From Pseudomonadota bacterium (GTDB lineage Bacteria; Myxococcota_A; Polyangia; Polyangiales; Polyangiaceae), in NCBI GenBank assembly GCA_023423895.1, contig JAFAER010000021.1, forward strand, positions 1 through 64,000: 64,000 nucleotides of DNA. The letters run 5' to 3'. Under the pieces are notes generated by a model. The model did not search any database and had not been told where the DNA came from. It worked only from the letters and a program-made list of their open reading frames with translations. Made by a program: the position numbers and the translations under genes. Positions 1 to 8,832 of the stretch are shown in pieces (positions within the stretch are counted from its first letter, which is position 1; each line of letters begins with the position of its first letter).

Positions 1-2587
1 CGGTCGGCTCGACCATCAGCGTACCCGCGATCGGGAATGACATCGTCGGCGCGTGGAAGCCGTAGTCCATCAGGCGCTTCGCGACGTCGTCGACCTCGAT
101 GCCGGCCGTCCGCTTGAACGGGCGCACGTCGAGGATGCACTCGTGCGCGACGCGGCCTTTCGAGCCGACGTAGACCACCGGGAAGTGCGGCCCGAGGCGA
201 TGCGCGATGTAGTTCGCGTTGAGGATGGCGATCTTCGTCGCCTGCGTCAGACCCCAGCCGCCCATCATCTGGATGTACGCCCAGGAGATGAGGAGGATGC
301 TCGCGCTGCTCCACGGCGCGGCGGCGATCGGCCCGACCGCCTCGGCCGGACGCGGCTCTTCCCCAGGGGCGTCCCAAGGTCCGCCATGCGGCTTCGCCGG
401 CAGGTACTTGCCGAGGTGCGCCCCGACCGCGATCGGGCCCATGCCGGGACCGCCGCCGCCGTGCGGGATGCAGAACGTCTTGTGCAGGTTGATGTGCACG
501 ACGTCCGCGCCGATGTCGCCGGGGCGGCAGAGGCCGACCTGCGCGTTCATGTTGGCGCCGTCCATGTACACCTGGCCGCCGTGCTCGTGGACGATGGAGC
601 AGATCTTCTTGATCTCCTCCTCGAACACGCCGTGCGTCGACGGGTAGGTGACCTGGATGGCGGCGAGGTTGTTCGAGTGTTCCTTCGCGCGCGCCTCGAG
701 GTCCGCGACGTCGATGTTGCCGCTCGCGTCCGTCTTCACGACGACGACCTGCATGCCCGCCATGACGGCCGAGGCCGGGTTCGTGCCGTGCGCCGATGCC
801 GGGATCAGGCAGACGTTGCGATGACCCTGGCCACGCGTCTGGTGGTGCTTCTTGATGACGAGGAGGCCCGCGTATTCGCCCTGCGCGCCGGCGTTCGGCT
901 GGAGCGACACGGCGGGGAGACCGGTGATCTCCGCGAGCGCCTTCTCCATCTCGCTGAAGATCTGCGCGTAGCCCTTCGCCTGCGAGAGCGGCGCGAACGG
1001 GTGGATGCGGTTCCACCACGCGTCGGTGATGGGCATCATCTCCGCGGTCGCGTTCAGCTTCATCGTGCAGGAGCCGAGCGGGATCATGGAGTGCACGAGC
1101 GACAGGTCTCGGCTCTCGAGCTTCCGCATGTAGCGGAGCATCTCGGTCTCCGAGTGGTGCTCGTTGAAGACCGGGTGCGTGAGGTACGCCGACTTCCGCT
1201 CGAGCTCCTTCGGGATCGCGCGCCGGTACATCTCGGCGACGGTCTCGAAGTCCTCGATGCGCTTGCCGAGCGAGAAGACGTCCACGAGGTCGCCGATGTC
1301 ACGAAGGCTCGTGGTCTCGTCGATCGCGACGCACACGCTCGTCGGCGAGTAGCGCCGGAGGTTGATCTTCTTCTGCTCCGCCGCCGCGATCCAGTCGCTG
1401 ACGTTCTTCTCCGTGCCCTGGATGCAGAGCGTGTCGAAGAAGGTGTCGTGAACGACCTTCAGATCGAGCTTCTCGACACCCTCGCGCAGCGTCGCGGTGA
1501 GCGCGTGGACGCGCTCGGCGATCGCGCGGATGCCCTTCGGCCCGTGATAGACGGCGTACATGCTCGCGACGACCGCGAGCAGCGCCTGCGCCGTGCAGAT
1601 GTTGCTCGTCGCGCGCTCGCGGCGGATGTGCTGCTCGCGCGTCTGCAGAGCCATGCGGAGCGCCGGCTTGTTCCGCGCGTCGACGCTGAGGCCGATGATG
1701 CGGCCGGGGAGCTTGCGGACGAAGTCGTTCTTGCACGCGAAGTACGCGGCGTGCGGGCCGCCGTAGCCGAGCGGCACACCGAAGCGCTGGGTCGTGCCGA
1801 CCGCGACGTCCGCGCCCATCTCGCCCGGGGTCTCGAGGATCGCGAGCGCGAGGATGTCGGCCGCCATCACGAAGAGCGCGTCGGCCGCGTGGACCTTCTC
1901 GCCGAACGCGCGGTACGAGACGACCGCGCCGTCCGTCGCCGGGTACTGGACGAGCGCGCCGAAGACGCCGGAGAGATCGGCCGAGGCGTGATCGCCGATG
2001 CGCACCGTGAGGCCGAGCGCCTCTGCGCGCGTCGTCACGACGTCGATCGTCTGCGGGTGGCACTTCTCCGAGACCCAGAAGACCTTCTTGTCGTCGCTGC
2101 CCTTGAACTCGAAGGCGAGGTGCATCGCCTCGGCAGCGGCGGTCGCTTCGTCCAGCAGCGAGGCGTTCGCGACCGGAAGCCCGGTCAGATCGATCACCAT
2201 CGTCTGGAAGTTCAGCAGCGCCTCGAGACGACCCTGCGCGATCTCGGCCTGGTACGGGGTGTACTGCGTGTACCAGCCCGGGTTCTGGATGATGTTCCGG
2301 AGGATCACCGGCGGGGTGACGCAGTCCGAGTAACCCATGCCGAGATACGAGCGGTAGATCTCGTTCTTCTGCCCGATCGAACGGCAACGCTCGAGCAGCG
2401 CGGCTTCGCTCAGCCCAGGGCCGAGGTCGAGCGCACGCTGGAGACGGATCGACTTCGGAACCGTGTCCGCGACGAGCGTGTCGAGCGACGTGACGCCCAT
2501 GGCCTTGAGCATGTGGGCCTGGTCGTCGGGGCTGGGTCCGATGTGGCGGCGAACGAAGGTATCGGGATGCTCGAGGGGCATCGACAT
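1..2587 (-). CDS. gcvP: Glycine dehydrogenase (decarboxylating), P protein, 3' end cut by window
   Basis: P protein of the glycine cleavage system: PLP-dependent decarboxylation of glycine and transfer of the aminomethyl group to the lipoyl arm of GcvH. About 862 of the usual ~950-960 residues are present; the C-terminus runs off position 1. The N-terminus has the family motif PDTFVRRHIGP, the middle has GERGADIAVG-type P-protein segments and the PLP-lysine motif INLHKTFCIPHGGGGPG, with the lysine at about residue 703 (bases 479-481). It is the fused single-chain form, not split gcvPA/gcvPB. The start is placed at the ATG ending at 2587 (MSMPLEHPD); a second ATG two codons later is equally possible. 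The Shine-Dalgarno sequence is weak. gcvT/gcvH are not in the window and may lie to the left. I looked for a glycine riboswitch upstream and could not support one. Confidence 0.97.
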   Translation of the reverse strand, partial: MSMPLEHPDTFVRRHIGPSPDDQAHMLKAMGVTSLDTLVADTVPKSIRLQRALDLGPGLSEAALLERCRSIGQKNEIYRSYLGMGYSDCVTPPVILRNIIQNPGWYTQYTPYQAEIAQGRLEALLNFQTMVIDLTGLPVANASLLDEATAAAEAMHLAFEFKGSDDKKVFWVSEKCHPQTIDVVTTRAEALGLTVRIGDHASADLSGVFGALVQYPATDGAVVSYRAFGEKVHAADALFVMAADILALAILETPGEMGADVAVGTTQRFGVPLGYGGPHAAYFACKNDFVRKLPGRIIGLSVDARNKPALRMALQTREQHIRRERATSNICTAQALLAVVASMYAVYHGPKGIRAIAERVHALTATLREGVEKLDLKVVHDTFFDTLCIQGTEKNVSDWIAAAEQKKINLRRYSPTSVCVAIDETTSLRDIGDLVDVFSLGKRIEDFETVAEMYRRAIPKELERKSAYLTHPVFNEHHSETEMLRYMRKLESRDLSLVHSMIPLGSCTMKLNATAEMMPITDAWWNRIHPFAPLSQAKGYAQIFSEMEKALAEITGLPAVSLQPNAGAQGEYAGLLVIKKHHQTRGQGHRNVCLIPASAHGTNPASAVMAGMQVVVVKTDASGNIDVADLEARAKEHSNNLAAIQVTYPSTHGVFEEEIKKICSIVHEHGGQVYMDGANMNAQVGLCRPGDIGADVVHINLHKTFCIPHGGGGPGMGPIAVGAHLGKYLPAKPHGGPWDAPGEEPRPAEAVGPIAAAPWSSASILLISWAYIQMMGGWGLTQATKIAILNANYIAHRLGPHFPVVYVGSKGRVAHECILDVRPFKRTAGIEVDDVAKRLMDYGFHAPTMSFPIAGTLMVEPT

Positions 2588-2821
2588 GATGCGCGCTTCT
2601 TAGCGTCTTCGCAGCCGCGCTACCACCGGCTTCTCTCGTCCTCCGCTGCAACTTTTCACTGCTGTCCGACGATGACGCGCCCGCGTGCGATGACGCATTG
2701 CGCACCCGGGATGTAGCTCTTCCGCAAGCGACAAAAACAGAAAGGGCGCTCCTCTCGGAACGCCCTCTTCTCATCCCTCGTCCCGCTTGCGCGCGGTCGG
2801 AAGGGCGCGCGCGCGAGCGGA
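2588..2821. other. Intergenic region upstream of gcvP
   Basis: 234 nt between the leftward lipoprotein gene and the leftward gcvP. It contains the terminator at 2735-2768 and must hold the gcvP promoter and leader. I see no further gene and no convincing riboswitch fold. Confidence 0.5.
2735..2768 (-). terminator. Rho-independent terminator of the 2822-3358 lipoprotein gene
   Basis: Read on the minus strand, a GC stem (AGGGCG / CGCCCT) encloses an ~12-nt loop and is followed at once by a T-rich run (TTCTGTTTTTG). It lies about 55 nt after the stop codon of the lipoprotein gene and before gcvP, so it probably separates the two leftward transcription units. Confidence 0.7.
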
Positions 2822-3358
2822 TCAGTTGCTGAGCTGGCCCGGCGTCACGCCTTCGGCGTCGCCGCCGATCGACTTGAGATCCGGGGGCATGCGCACCTGC
2901 TTCACGTTCTTCCAGCTGCTGCCGACCTCGGAGTCGTTGAGCCCGAACTCGCCGTCGAGCTCACCGATGTTCTCCTTGTTGAGTTTGTAGACGAAGTAGC
3001 CCTTGCCGTGCGTCGTCGCGGCAGCGCCGACCATGCCGATCTTGTGCTCCTTCCACGTGTAGTGGAGCACGTTGCCGGTGGTCGTCCCGCTCAGCTCGCC
3101 CCAGTGGCTGTGGTCGGTGCGCTTCCAGCGACCGATGACGTTCGCGCCTTCCTCCTGCATGTGCAGGTAGCCGAACACGGGGTGGAAGTAGACGCCCGTC
3201 CACGTCTCGCCTTCGGGCATCGGACCCGACGCGACCTTCGCGGTCTTCGGGTCGTTCCCGCCTCCGCAGCCGACGATGCAGATCGCGGCGGACGCAGTGA
3301 CGGCGGTGGCGAGGAACATCGAACGCGTGAGCGAGTGGAAGGAATGAACGAGGCTCAT
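2822..3358 (-). CDS. Small conserved-looking lipoprotein of unknown function
   Basis: 178 residues. The N-terminus has a signal peptide ending in a lipobox-like ICIVGC followed by Gly and Asn, so it is likely a lipoprotein exported by the Sec/Lsp route. The mature part is rich in Gly, His and aromatic residues (GVYFHPVFGYLHMQEEG, IGRWKRTDHSHWGEL) and reads as a small beta-rich domain. I do not recognise a named family and infer no function. The first ATG gives a rather long pre-lipobox segment of about 30 residues; an internal ATG at residue 14 (ending at 3319) would give a more typical signal peptide. A terminator follows it (2735-2768). Confidence 0.75.
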   Translation of the reverse strand: MSLVHSFHSLTRSMFLATAVTASAAICIVGCGGGNDPKTAKVASGPMPEGETWTGVYFHPVFGYLHMQEEGANVIGRWKRTDHSHWGELSGTTTGNVLHYTWKEHKIGMVGAAATTHGKGYFVYKLNKENIGELDGEFGLNDSEVGSSWKNVKQVRMPPDLKSIGGDAEGVTPGQLSN

Positions 3359-3434
3359 GTCGCGCGGCAGCTTATCAAAGTTTGGATGTGAACGTGTCTC
3401 GGAGAGGTCGCCACGGCGCGAACCGGGCGGGAGG

Positions 3435-4043
3435 TCACGGACGCAGCGTGAAGGTGAACGATTCCTTCGTGGCGAGATTCGAGAAGGTCACCGACGTGTT
3501 CGCGACCGAGTAGGTGAGCTGCTCCTGCCCTGGCGTCGGGCACGCCGCGCTGAAGGTCGCGTTCTGACCGTTGAGCGTGAAGGTGCCGCTGGTCCGCGTT
3601 TCGGCCTTCGCGCCCCCGGAGCTCTGGAAGACCATCACACGCTCGAAGGTCGTCCCCGTGAAGCGGATCGCGCCCTGGTACGAGCTCCCGGTCGGGCCCG
3701 GCAGGCCCGCCGCGCCCTGGTGGAGGCGCGCGTCGGTGAGGTCGTAGATGCCGTCGACGAACGTCCCGCCCATTCCTGCAGACGGGTCGTCGTTGATCGC
3801 GTTCTGGTCGATGATCGGGCCGGTCGGCACCAGATCGGTGCAGGCCGTGGCCGCGTCGAGGCCGGAGTCCGGCGCGCCGCCTTCGCCGCCGTCCTGCGAG
3901 CCGTCGCCCGACCCCCCCCCGGCGCGCCCGGGGCTCCCGGATCCGCTCTCCGTGACGGGCGGTCGTTGCGGGTCCTCCTCGCAGGCGCTTGCCAGGAGCG
4001 CTGCGGCCACGATCGCGACCACGGCGAGAGTGGGCTTTTTCAT
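3435..4043 (-). CDS. Lipoprotein with Gly/Ser/Asp linker and beta-rich domain
   Basis: 202 residues from the ATG ending at 4043, chosen because it starts a clean lipoprotein signal (MKKPTLAVVAIVAAALLASAC). The open frame extends upstream to 4292, but that part has no signal character and overlaps the divergent gene. After the lipid-anchored Cys comes a low-complexity Pro/Gly/Ser/Asp linker of about 45 residues, typical of myxobacterial surface lipoproteins. The C-terminal ~130 residues read as alternating beta strands (TRTSGTFTLNGQNATFSA, VTFSNLATKESFTFTL). No catalytic motif is visible and no function is assigned. It stands alone, divergent from the ABC-like gene at 4176. Confidence 0.8.
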   Translation of the reverse strand: MKKPTLAVVAIVAAALLASACEEDPQRPPVTESGSGSPGRAGGGSGDGSQDGGEGGAPDSGLDAATACTDLVPTGPIIDQNAINDDPSAGMGGTFVDGIYDLTDARLHQGAAGLPGPTGSSYQGAIRFTGTTFERVMVFQSSGGAKAETRTSGTFTLNGQNATFSAACPTPGQEQLTYSVANTSVTFSNLATKESFTFTLRP

Positions 4044-4175
4044 GCGCTCGACGCTAGCGCGGCGGTACCAGGGCGGCCAAGTTGGGCGGCGAGCCGCTGC
4101 GATCGCACGCGGAGGAACGGACGAGCCCGCCTGCCGACCGTGACGGATGGAGGTCCGTGATATCGTCGTGCGGCC

Positions 4176-5072
4176 TTGAGCGTCGCCGCCGCCCCCCGAC
4201 CGGAGTCGCTCCTCGTCGCCGAGGACGTACGTGTCGACGTGGACGGCGTCCCTGCTTGTGACGGCCTCACGTTTCGAACGAGCGGCGAGCACGTCCTCGT
4301 CCTGGGCGCGCCGCGAGCGCTGTTCGACGCGGCGACGGGGCTCAGCCGCGTCGTGCGCGGAGCGCTGACGGTGCGTGGCGTTGCCGCGGGCCAGGCGGTG
4401 GGACGAGGCGTCATCGCCGGTGCAGAGGCCGAGCCGCCGACGCCCGTGCGATGGACCGTGGCCGAATACGTGACGTGGAGCGCACGCCTTTCAGGTCTGT
4501 CCGCCGCCGCCGCGCGCGCGAGCACGCAGGCGGCGATCACGAAGCTCCAGCTGGACGCGATGGCCAGGACGGAGCTCGCTCGGCTGGTTCCTCACGCGCG
4601 ACGCGCCACGCTGGTTGCTGCGGCCATCGCCACCGGCGCCGAGGTGATCGCGCTCGCCGATCCGCTCGGAGGGCTGCCCGACGAGATCGCGAGCGCGTAT
4701 GCGAAGGTCCTCGCCGACGCGCTCTCCGACCGGGCGTGGGTCATCTTCGCGCCGCGAATGCCCCTCGGCTCGCCGCTCGCGCGTGCGTCCGACGAAGCCG
4801 TCCTCGCGACCGCGACGCGCGTCGAAGCGCAGGGCACTCCCGCCGAGCTCGCAGCGGCGCAGCGTCGCTTCGTCGTCCGGATGAGCGGACCCGTCGATGC
4901 GGTCATCCCGGAGTTGATGGCGAGGGGCGGGCGTCTCGAGCGGGAGCCCCACGGAGCGCACTGGACGCTCGACCTCGGGACCGCGATGAGCACGGGTGAG
5001 CTCATGGCCGTCTGCGAGGCCGCGGACGTCGCCGTCATCGAGCTCGTGCCGGTCGCGCGCGCTCTTTCGTGA
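4176..5072 (+). CDS. ABC-transporter ATPase-like protein lacking catalytic motifs
   Basis: 298 residues from a TTG start. The overall pattern is that of an ABC transporter ATP-binding subunit: an N-terminal beta region, GEHVLVLGAP where Walker A should begin, WTVAEYVTWSARLSGLSAAAA (the helical part before the signature), and IALADPLGGLPDEIASAY where Walker B and the D-loop should be. Every catalytic motif is replaced: there is no GKS/T after GAP, the LSGGQ position reads LVPHARR, the Walker B Glu is missing and there is no H-loop histidine. ATP hydrolysis is therefore unlikely; the fold may act as a scaffold or regulator. No permease gene is adjacent. It is followed after 52 nt by a conserved unknown and then proB. 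Upstream ATG/GTG choices are poor, so the exact start is uncertain. Confidence 0.7.
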   Translation: MSVAAAPRPESLLVAEDVRVDVDGVPACDGLTFRTSGEHVLVLGAPRALFDAATGLSRVVRGALTVRGVAAGQAVGRGVIAGAEAEPPTPVRWTVAEYVTWSARLSGLSAAAARASTQAAITKLQLDAMARTELARLVPHARRATLVAAAIATGAEVIALADPLGGLPDEIASAYAKVLADALSDRAWVIFAPRMPLGSPLARASDEAVLATATRVEAQGTPAELAAAQRRFVVRMSGPVDAVIPELMARGGRLEREPHGAHWTLDLGTAMSTGELMAVCEAADVAVIELVPVARALS

Positions 5073-5124
5073 GGTTTGCCATGAGGGCATGCCCCAGTAC
5101 TGATGGGGACCAAGGGAAGAGATC

Positions 5125-5847
5125 ATGAGCAGTTACAAGGGAGCTGGAGCTGGAGCTGGCGCTGCCGCCGAGGCTGTGAAGGAGGAGGCGAACGAGGAGG
5201 CTGAGGGCATCACCTCACGTCGGACCGAGTCGCTCGGGCGACCGCAGTTCGGCGGTGGACGGCTGGGCACGTACACGATGCTCGGCGCCGCGTCCGGGGT
5301 CGTCCCGCTCCCGTGGGTGCCTGACGCGATCGTGCGGCGCGTCCGCGGCGCGCTCGTTCACGATCTGACGGCACGGCATGGCCTCTCGCTCACGCCGGAG
5401 GCGCGCGCCGTCCTCATCGACCCGTCGGGAGGCGACGGAGGAACGAAGAGCTACGTCCAGCAAGGCGTGACGTTCGCGGTGACACGCGTGCTCGGACGAT
5501 TCGGTCCGCTTGCGATGCTCGGACCCTTCCGCACCGCGCTCGGCACGTTCGTGCTCGGTCATCTGCTCGAGCGCTATCTGGATACCGCGCGCATCGGCCG
5601 CTCCGTCCGCATCGACGTCGAGGAGGCGCGTCGCATTCGCCGCGCGATCGACCAGGCGCTCGTCTATGCCCTGACGACCGAAGGCAAAGGCTCGCGTGAG
5701 AACCCGCCGTTTGCGCCGGAGGACCTGCGCGATCAGTCGACCCAGATCGTCGACGGGTTCCTCATCTCCATCGCGAGCGCGCCGGGCTGGCTCGTTCGCC
5801 GCCTCGACGCCGCATTCGACGAGACGCTCGCCAACATACGAGCATGA
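5125..5847 (+). CDS. Conserved hypothetical protein upstream of proB
   Basis: 240 residues with a plausible ribosome site (GGGAAGAG before the ATG). The first ~40 residues are low-complexity (Gly/Ala then Glu-rich) and look disordered. The rest is a helical domain containing a hydrophobic, possibly membrane-associated stretch (TYTMLGAASGVVPLPWVP) and a second apolar stretch around residues 125-150 (GPLAMLGPFRTALGTFVLGH). There is no signal peptide. I do not recognise the family by name. Its stop overlaps the proB start by four bases (ATGA), so the two are translationally coupled, but nothing in the sequence links it to proline synthesis. Confidence 0.8.
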   Translation: MSSYKGAGAGAGAAAEAVKEEANEEAEGITSRRTESLGRPQFGGGRLGTYTMLGAASGVVPLPWVPDAIVRRVRGALVHDLTARHGLSLTPEARAVLIDPSGGDGGTKSYVQQGVTFAVTRVLGRFGPLAMLGPFRTALGTFVLGHLLERYLDTARIGRSVRIDVEEARRIRRAIDQALVYALTTEGKGSRENPPFAPEDLRDQSTQIVDGFLISIASAPGWLVRRLDAAFDETLANIRA

Positions 5848-6929
5848 GCGATCCTCGAGGCGTCGTCCGGCGCGCCAAGCGAGTCGTCATCAAGATCGGG
5901 TCGAGCACGCTCGCGCGTGACGAGGGCGCTCACGATCGGCTCGCGCGTGCGATCCGGGCTCTCCGGAACGACGGCAAGCTCGTCGTCCTCGTGTCGAGCG
6001 GCGCGATCGCGCTCGGAGCGCGCAAGCTCGGCTATCGCGGTCGACCGAAGGAGATGGCGAAGCTGCAGGCCGCCGCGTCGGCAGGGCAGAGCCTGCTCAT
6101 GCGCGCGTACGAAGAGGCCTTCGGCCGCGAGAAGCTCGCGGTCGCGCAGGTGCTCCTCACCCACGCCGATCTCGCCGACCGCGTGCGCGCGAACAACGCA
6201 CGCGCAGCGCTCTCCGCGCTGCTGGATGCCGGTGCGGTCCCGATCCTCAACGAGAACGACGCGGTCGCCGTCGAGGAGATCAAGTTCGGCGACAACGACG
6301 AGCTCTCGGCGATGGTCACGCCGCTCGTGGCTGCCGACGTGCTCGTGTTGCTGTCCGACGTCTCGGGCCTGCTCGATGCTTCGGGCGAGCGCGTCTCGAC
6401 CGTGCGCGACGTTGCGACGGAGGCGCTCCCGCTCGTGCGCGCGAAGAAGAGCGACGTCGGAACGGGCGGTATGGCGAGCAAGATCGAAGCAGCGCGCCGC
6501 GCGACGCTCGCAGGTGCCCATGTCGTCATCGCGGACGCCGGCAAGAAGGACGTGCTCGGGCGCATCTTCGCCGGCGAGGACGAAGGGACGTTGTTCGTTG
6601 CGGCGACGCGCAGGCTTCCGGCGAAGAAGCACTGGATCGCCTTCACGCTTCGGCCGCGCGGCGACGTGTGGCTCGACCCAGGCGCCGCCGCTGCGGTGAA
6701 GAGCAAGGGGACGAGCATTCTCTCGGTCGGCGTCGCCGGCGTGCGCGGCGACTTCCGCGCGGGCGACTCGGTGCGTGTCCTTGCCCCCGACGGAACGGAG
6801 ATCGGTCGTGGCCTCGCCCGCGTGTCGTCGACCGACGCGGTCCTGGTCGCTGGAAAGAAAGACCGCCTCGGCGCGTCTGGCGACGAGCCCGGAGTGCTCG
6901 TGCACCGCGACGATCTCGTCGTGTGGTGA
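5844..6929 (+). CDS. proB: Glutamate 5-kinase with PUA domain
   Basis: 361 residues, full length. First step of proline biosynthesis: phosphorylates L-glutamate on the gamma-carboxyl. The amino-acid-kinase domain starts with RVVIKIGSSTL (phosphate-binding loop) and continues with VLVSSGAIALGARKLGY, AGQSLLMRAYE, ILNENDAVAVEEIKFGDND (substrate site) and VGTGGMASKIEAA. The C-terminal ~75 residues form the PUA domain usual in bacterial ProB (GVAGVRGDFRAGDSVRV). The start overlaps the upstream gene by ATGA. proA is not adjacent in this window. It ends 13 nt before the convergent stop of the DUF2330 gene. Confidence 0.97.
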   Translation: MSDPRGVVRRAKRVVIKIGSSTLARDEGAHDRLARAIRALRNDGKLVVLVSSGAIALGARKLGYRGRPKEMAKLQAAASAGQSLLMRAYEEAFGREKLAVAQVLLTHADLADRVRANNARAALSALLDAGAVPILNENDAVAVEEIKFGDNDELSAMVTPLVAADVLVLLSDVSGLLDASGERVSTVRDVATEALPLVRAKKSDVGTGGMASKIEAARRATLAGAHVVIADAGKKDVLGRIFAGEDEGTLFVAATRRLPAKKHWIAFTLRPRGDVWLDPGAAAAVKSKGTSILSVGVAGVRGDFRAGDSVRVLAPDGTEIGRGLARVSSTDAVLVAGKKDRLGASGDEPGVLVHRDDLVVW

Positions 6930-6942
6930 TCCAGCGACGCCG

Positions 6943-8457
6943 CTACGCGCGGGGACGGCGCCGGCGGAGCCAGAGGGCGAGCGCGAACAGAGCGGCGCCG
7001 CCTGGCCCCCACTTCGTGACGGGATCGCGCCGGCGGCTGCTCGCGCATGCGCCCTTGTCGGGTCGCTCTTCTTCCTCGCGGTCGTCGCGGAGCGCCTGAT
7101 GGAGGTTCGTGATCGGGAGCGAGCCCGACGTGTCGGGCGCGAGCTCGAGCTCCGTCGTCAGGGAGGCCGGGGGAATGCGGGCGCGCATCCGCGTGACGAT
7201 CACGTTGGCGCTGCCGACCGTCTCGCGCGTCGACTCGAGATCGTTCAAGCCCGCCGGCTTGCAGCGGAGGCCCGGCTCCGACGGCGCACCCGCGTCCGGC
7301 GCGGGCTCGTCGAGGCCGCCGTCCTCTTCACCTGCATCACCTGCATCGCTCTCGCCGGCGTCTTCGCCTGCATCGCCGGCATCGCTCTCTTCCTCGCCGG
7401 CGTCACCGTCCGGCCCGCCGTCCAGCGGCGTGTCTTTGCAAGGCGGCAACGTCGGAGCGATCTCCGGAGGTGGTCCATCCGCGACCCCGCCGCGACAGAG
7501 CTGGTCGTACGCCTCCGTGAGCGACGGCACCGGCAGCTCATTGCCGTTGACCCGGGGCTGCGCCGATTTCGAGGCCTCGATGAGCCACGTACGTCCACCT
7601 TCGCGCTGCATCGTCTCGTTGGCGACAGCGTCGTAGTTCGAGCTCTCGTTCGCGAACGACCAGACGAGCGCATCGTCGTCGAGTCGCGCATGCGGGTGTG
7701 ACGACGGTCGATACGCGGTCTCACCGAGCGTGAAGACGGTCACGTCCGCGGAGCGGGTCGCGCCGGCGAGCGCCATGCGCAGGAGGACCTTCGGGACGTT
7801 GCCCGGGACGACCATGCGGATCGGCTGCATCTTCGTGCCCGTGCAGCCCGGGCGGAGGCGCAGGGCGGCGAAGTCGTAGCCGGCCTCTGCATACGCATGG
7901 AGGAGCGGCCGCACCTCCGGCGTCACCTCGTAGCCGTTCTGCGTCAGCCAGCGGAACGGCGCATCGGCATCGGCCTCGGAGCGGATCGTGACCGTCTCGT
8001 ACGGGCCGATGATCGACTCGTTCAGGAGCACGATCCCGCCGCCGGGTGAGGAGCGGATCGTGAAGCTCTCGTCGGACTCCGCGCAACCGGTGAGCGCGCA
8101 GCCGCCGAAGCCACGATCCCGCGGCGCGTAGACGATGGGCTGCGTGCTCGCCTCGAGCGCGTCGAGCCACTCCGAGCTCGCCAGCTCGATCTTCGTGCCC
8201 GGCAACACCGGAGACACCCAGGCGAGGTCCCGCGGGCTGTCGTCGAAGCGGACCTCGTCCCAGATCACCGTTTGCGTGCGGCCGATCGCGATCGCGATGC
8301 GGTGGTCTCGCACGAGCTGCCGTTCGGACGGCCGCTCGGAGGCCGGGACGAACACGCCACCACATGCAGCCGCGTCCCGGACGACCGCACTGCCCGCGCT
8401 CACGAGACCGAGCGAGGCGAGGACGATCCCGAGCCGGGACGAGACACGAGCGATCAT
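6943..8457 (-). CDS. DUF2330 surface protein with MYXO-CTERM-like tail
   Basis: 504 residues from the ATG ending at 8457; another ATG at 8472 would add five residues. An N-terminal signal peptide ends near DAAACGGVFVP, the characteristic start of DUF2330 proteins (ACGGxF). The DUF2330 body follows (HRIAIAIGRTQTVIWDEVRF, DLAWVSPVLPGTKIE). It is followed by a low-complexity Asp/Ala/Gly/Glu tract with repeated DAGDAGE units (about residues 350-410), a second beta segment, and a C-terminus with Cys, a hydrophobic stretch (GPGGAALFALALWL) and an Arg cluster. That end matches the layout of MYXO-CTERM sorting signals, though it is an imperfect example. Likely surface-exposed; function unknown. Its start lies only 24 nt from the divergent start at 8482. 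Confidence 0.85.
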   Translation of the reverse strand: MIARVSSRLGIVLASLGLVSAGSAVVRDAAACGGVFVPASERPSERQLVRDHRIAIAIGRTQTVIWDEVRFDDSPRDLAWVSPVLPGTKIELASSEWLDALEASTQPIVYAPRDRGFGGCALTGCAESDESFTIRSSPGGGIVLLNESIIGPYETVTIRSEADADAPFRWLTQNGYEVTPEVRPLLHAYAEAGYDFAALRLRPGCTGTKMQPIRMVVPGNVPKVLLRMALAGATRSADVTVFTLGETAYRPSSHPHARLDDDALVWSFANESSNYDAVANETMQREGGRTWLIEASKSAQPRVNGNELPVPSLTEAYDQLCRGGVADGPPPEIAPTLPPCKDTPLDGGPDGDAGEEESDAGDAGEDAGESDAGDAGEEDGGLDEPAPDAGAPSEPGLRCKPAGLNDLESTRETVGSANVIVTRMRARIPPASLTTELELAPDTSGSLPITNLHQALRDDREEEERPDKGACASSRRRDPVTKWGPGGAALFALALWLRRRRPRA

Positions 8458-8481
8458 GGTACGACCGATCATCCTCGTATC

Positions 8482-8832
8482 ATGCGCCGCGGCCATTTCC
8501 AGCGCTCCCTGCCCATCTCCGTCGCGCTGTTCGTCGGCGTCGCGCTGTCGTGCGGCGAGATCAGCGAGGAGGAGATGGTCTGCGAGGAGACGGTCGCGCG
8601 TCTCGAGACGTGTTGTCCCGAGCTCGATCCTCGACGGATCAACTGCGTTCATGCGCAGAGCTGCAACGCGGAGCTCGTGCCCGTCCTGACCTTGCGCGCA
8701 TCCGAGTGCGTCGCAGAGGCGTCGTGCGACGAGCTGAGGAGCCGCGGCACCTGCCAGCGCATCCGCGAGCTTTCGTTCGAGCCGTACCAGTTCCAGTCGC
8801 GAACGGCGATCGAGGCCGAGGCGTGCAGATGA
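8482..8832 (+). CDS. Small Cys-rich exported protein, probable lipoprotein
   Basis: 116 residues from ATG 8482; the frame is open further upstream, but that part overlaps the divergent gene and lacks signal character. The N-terminus is a signal sequence (MRRGHFQRSLPISVALFVGV) with Cys just after it (ALSCGE), an imperfect lipobox. The mature part has about nine cysteines in pairs (ETCCPELD, INCVHAQSC, ECVAEASCDEL, GTCQR), so it is probably disulfide-bonded in the periplasm or on the surface. No family recognised. The stop overlaps the next gene's first ATG (ATGA), so it is coupled to the following outer-membrane protein. Confidence 0.75.
   Translation: MRRGHFQRSLPISVALFVGVALSCGEISEEEMVCEETVARLETCCPELDPRRINCVHAQSCNAELVPVLTLRASECVAEASCDELRSRGTCQRIRELSFEPYQFQSRTAIEAEACR

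Noticed and set aside
53..2716. Long rightward frame of 887 codons opposite gcvP
   Set aside because: It is an Arg/Asp/Val-rich antisense shadow of gcvP, with no motif or ribosome site; the leftward frame reads as a complete P-protein.
2588..2735. Possible glycine riboswitch upstream of gcvP
   Set aside because: Some GAGAGA/GCCGG strings occur, but the conserved core order and stems of the aptamer cannot be drawn.
7310..7420. Repetitive DNA in the DUF2330 gene as a CRISPR-like or VNTR element
   Set aside because: It simply encodes the Asp/Ala/Gly/Glu linker; units are short, imperfect and in frame.
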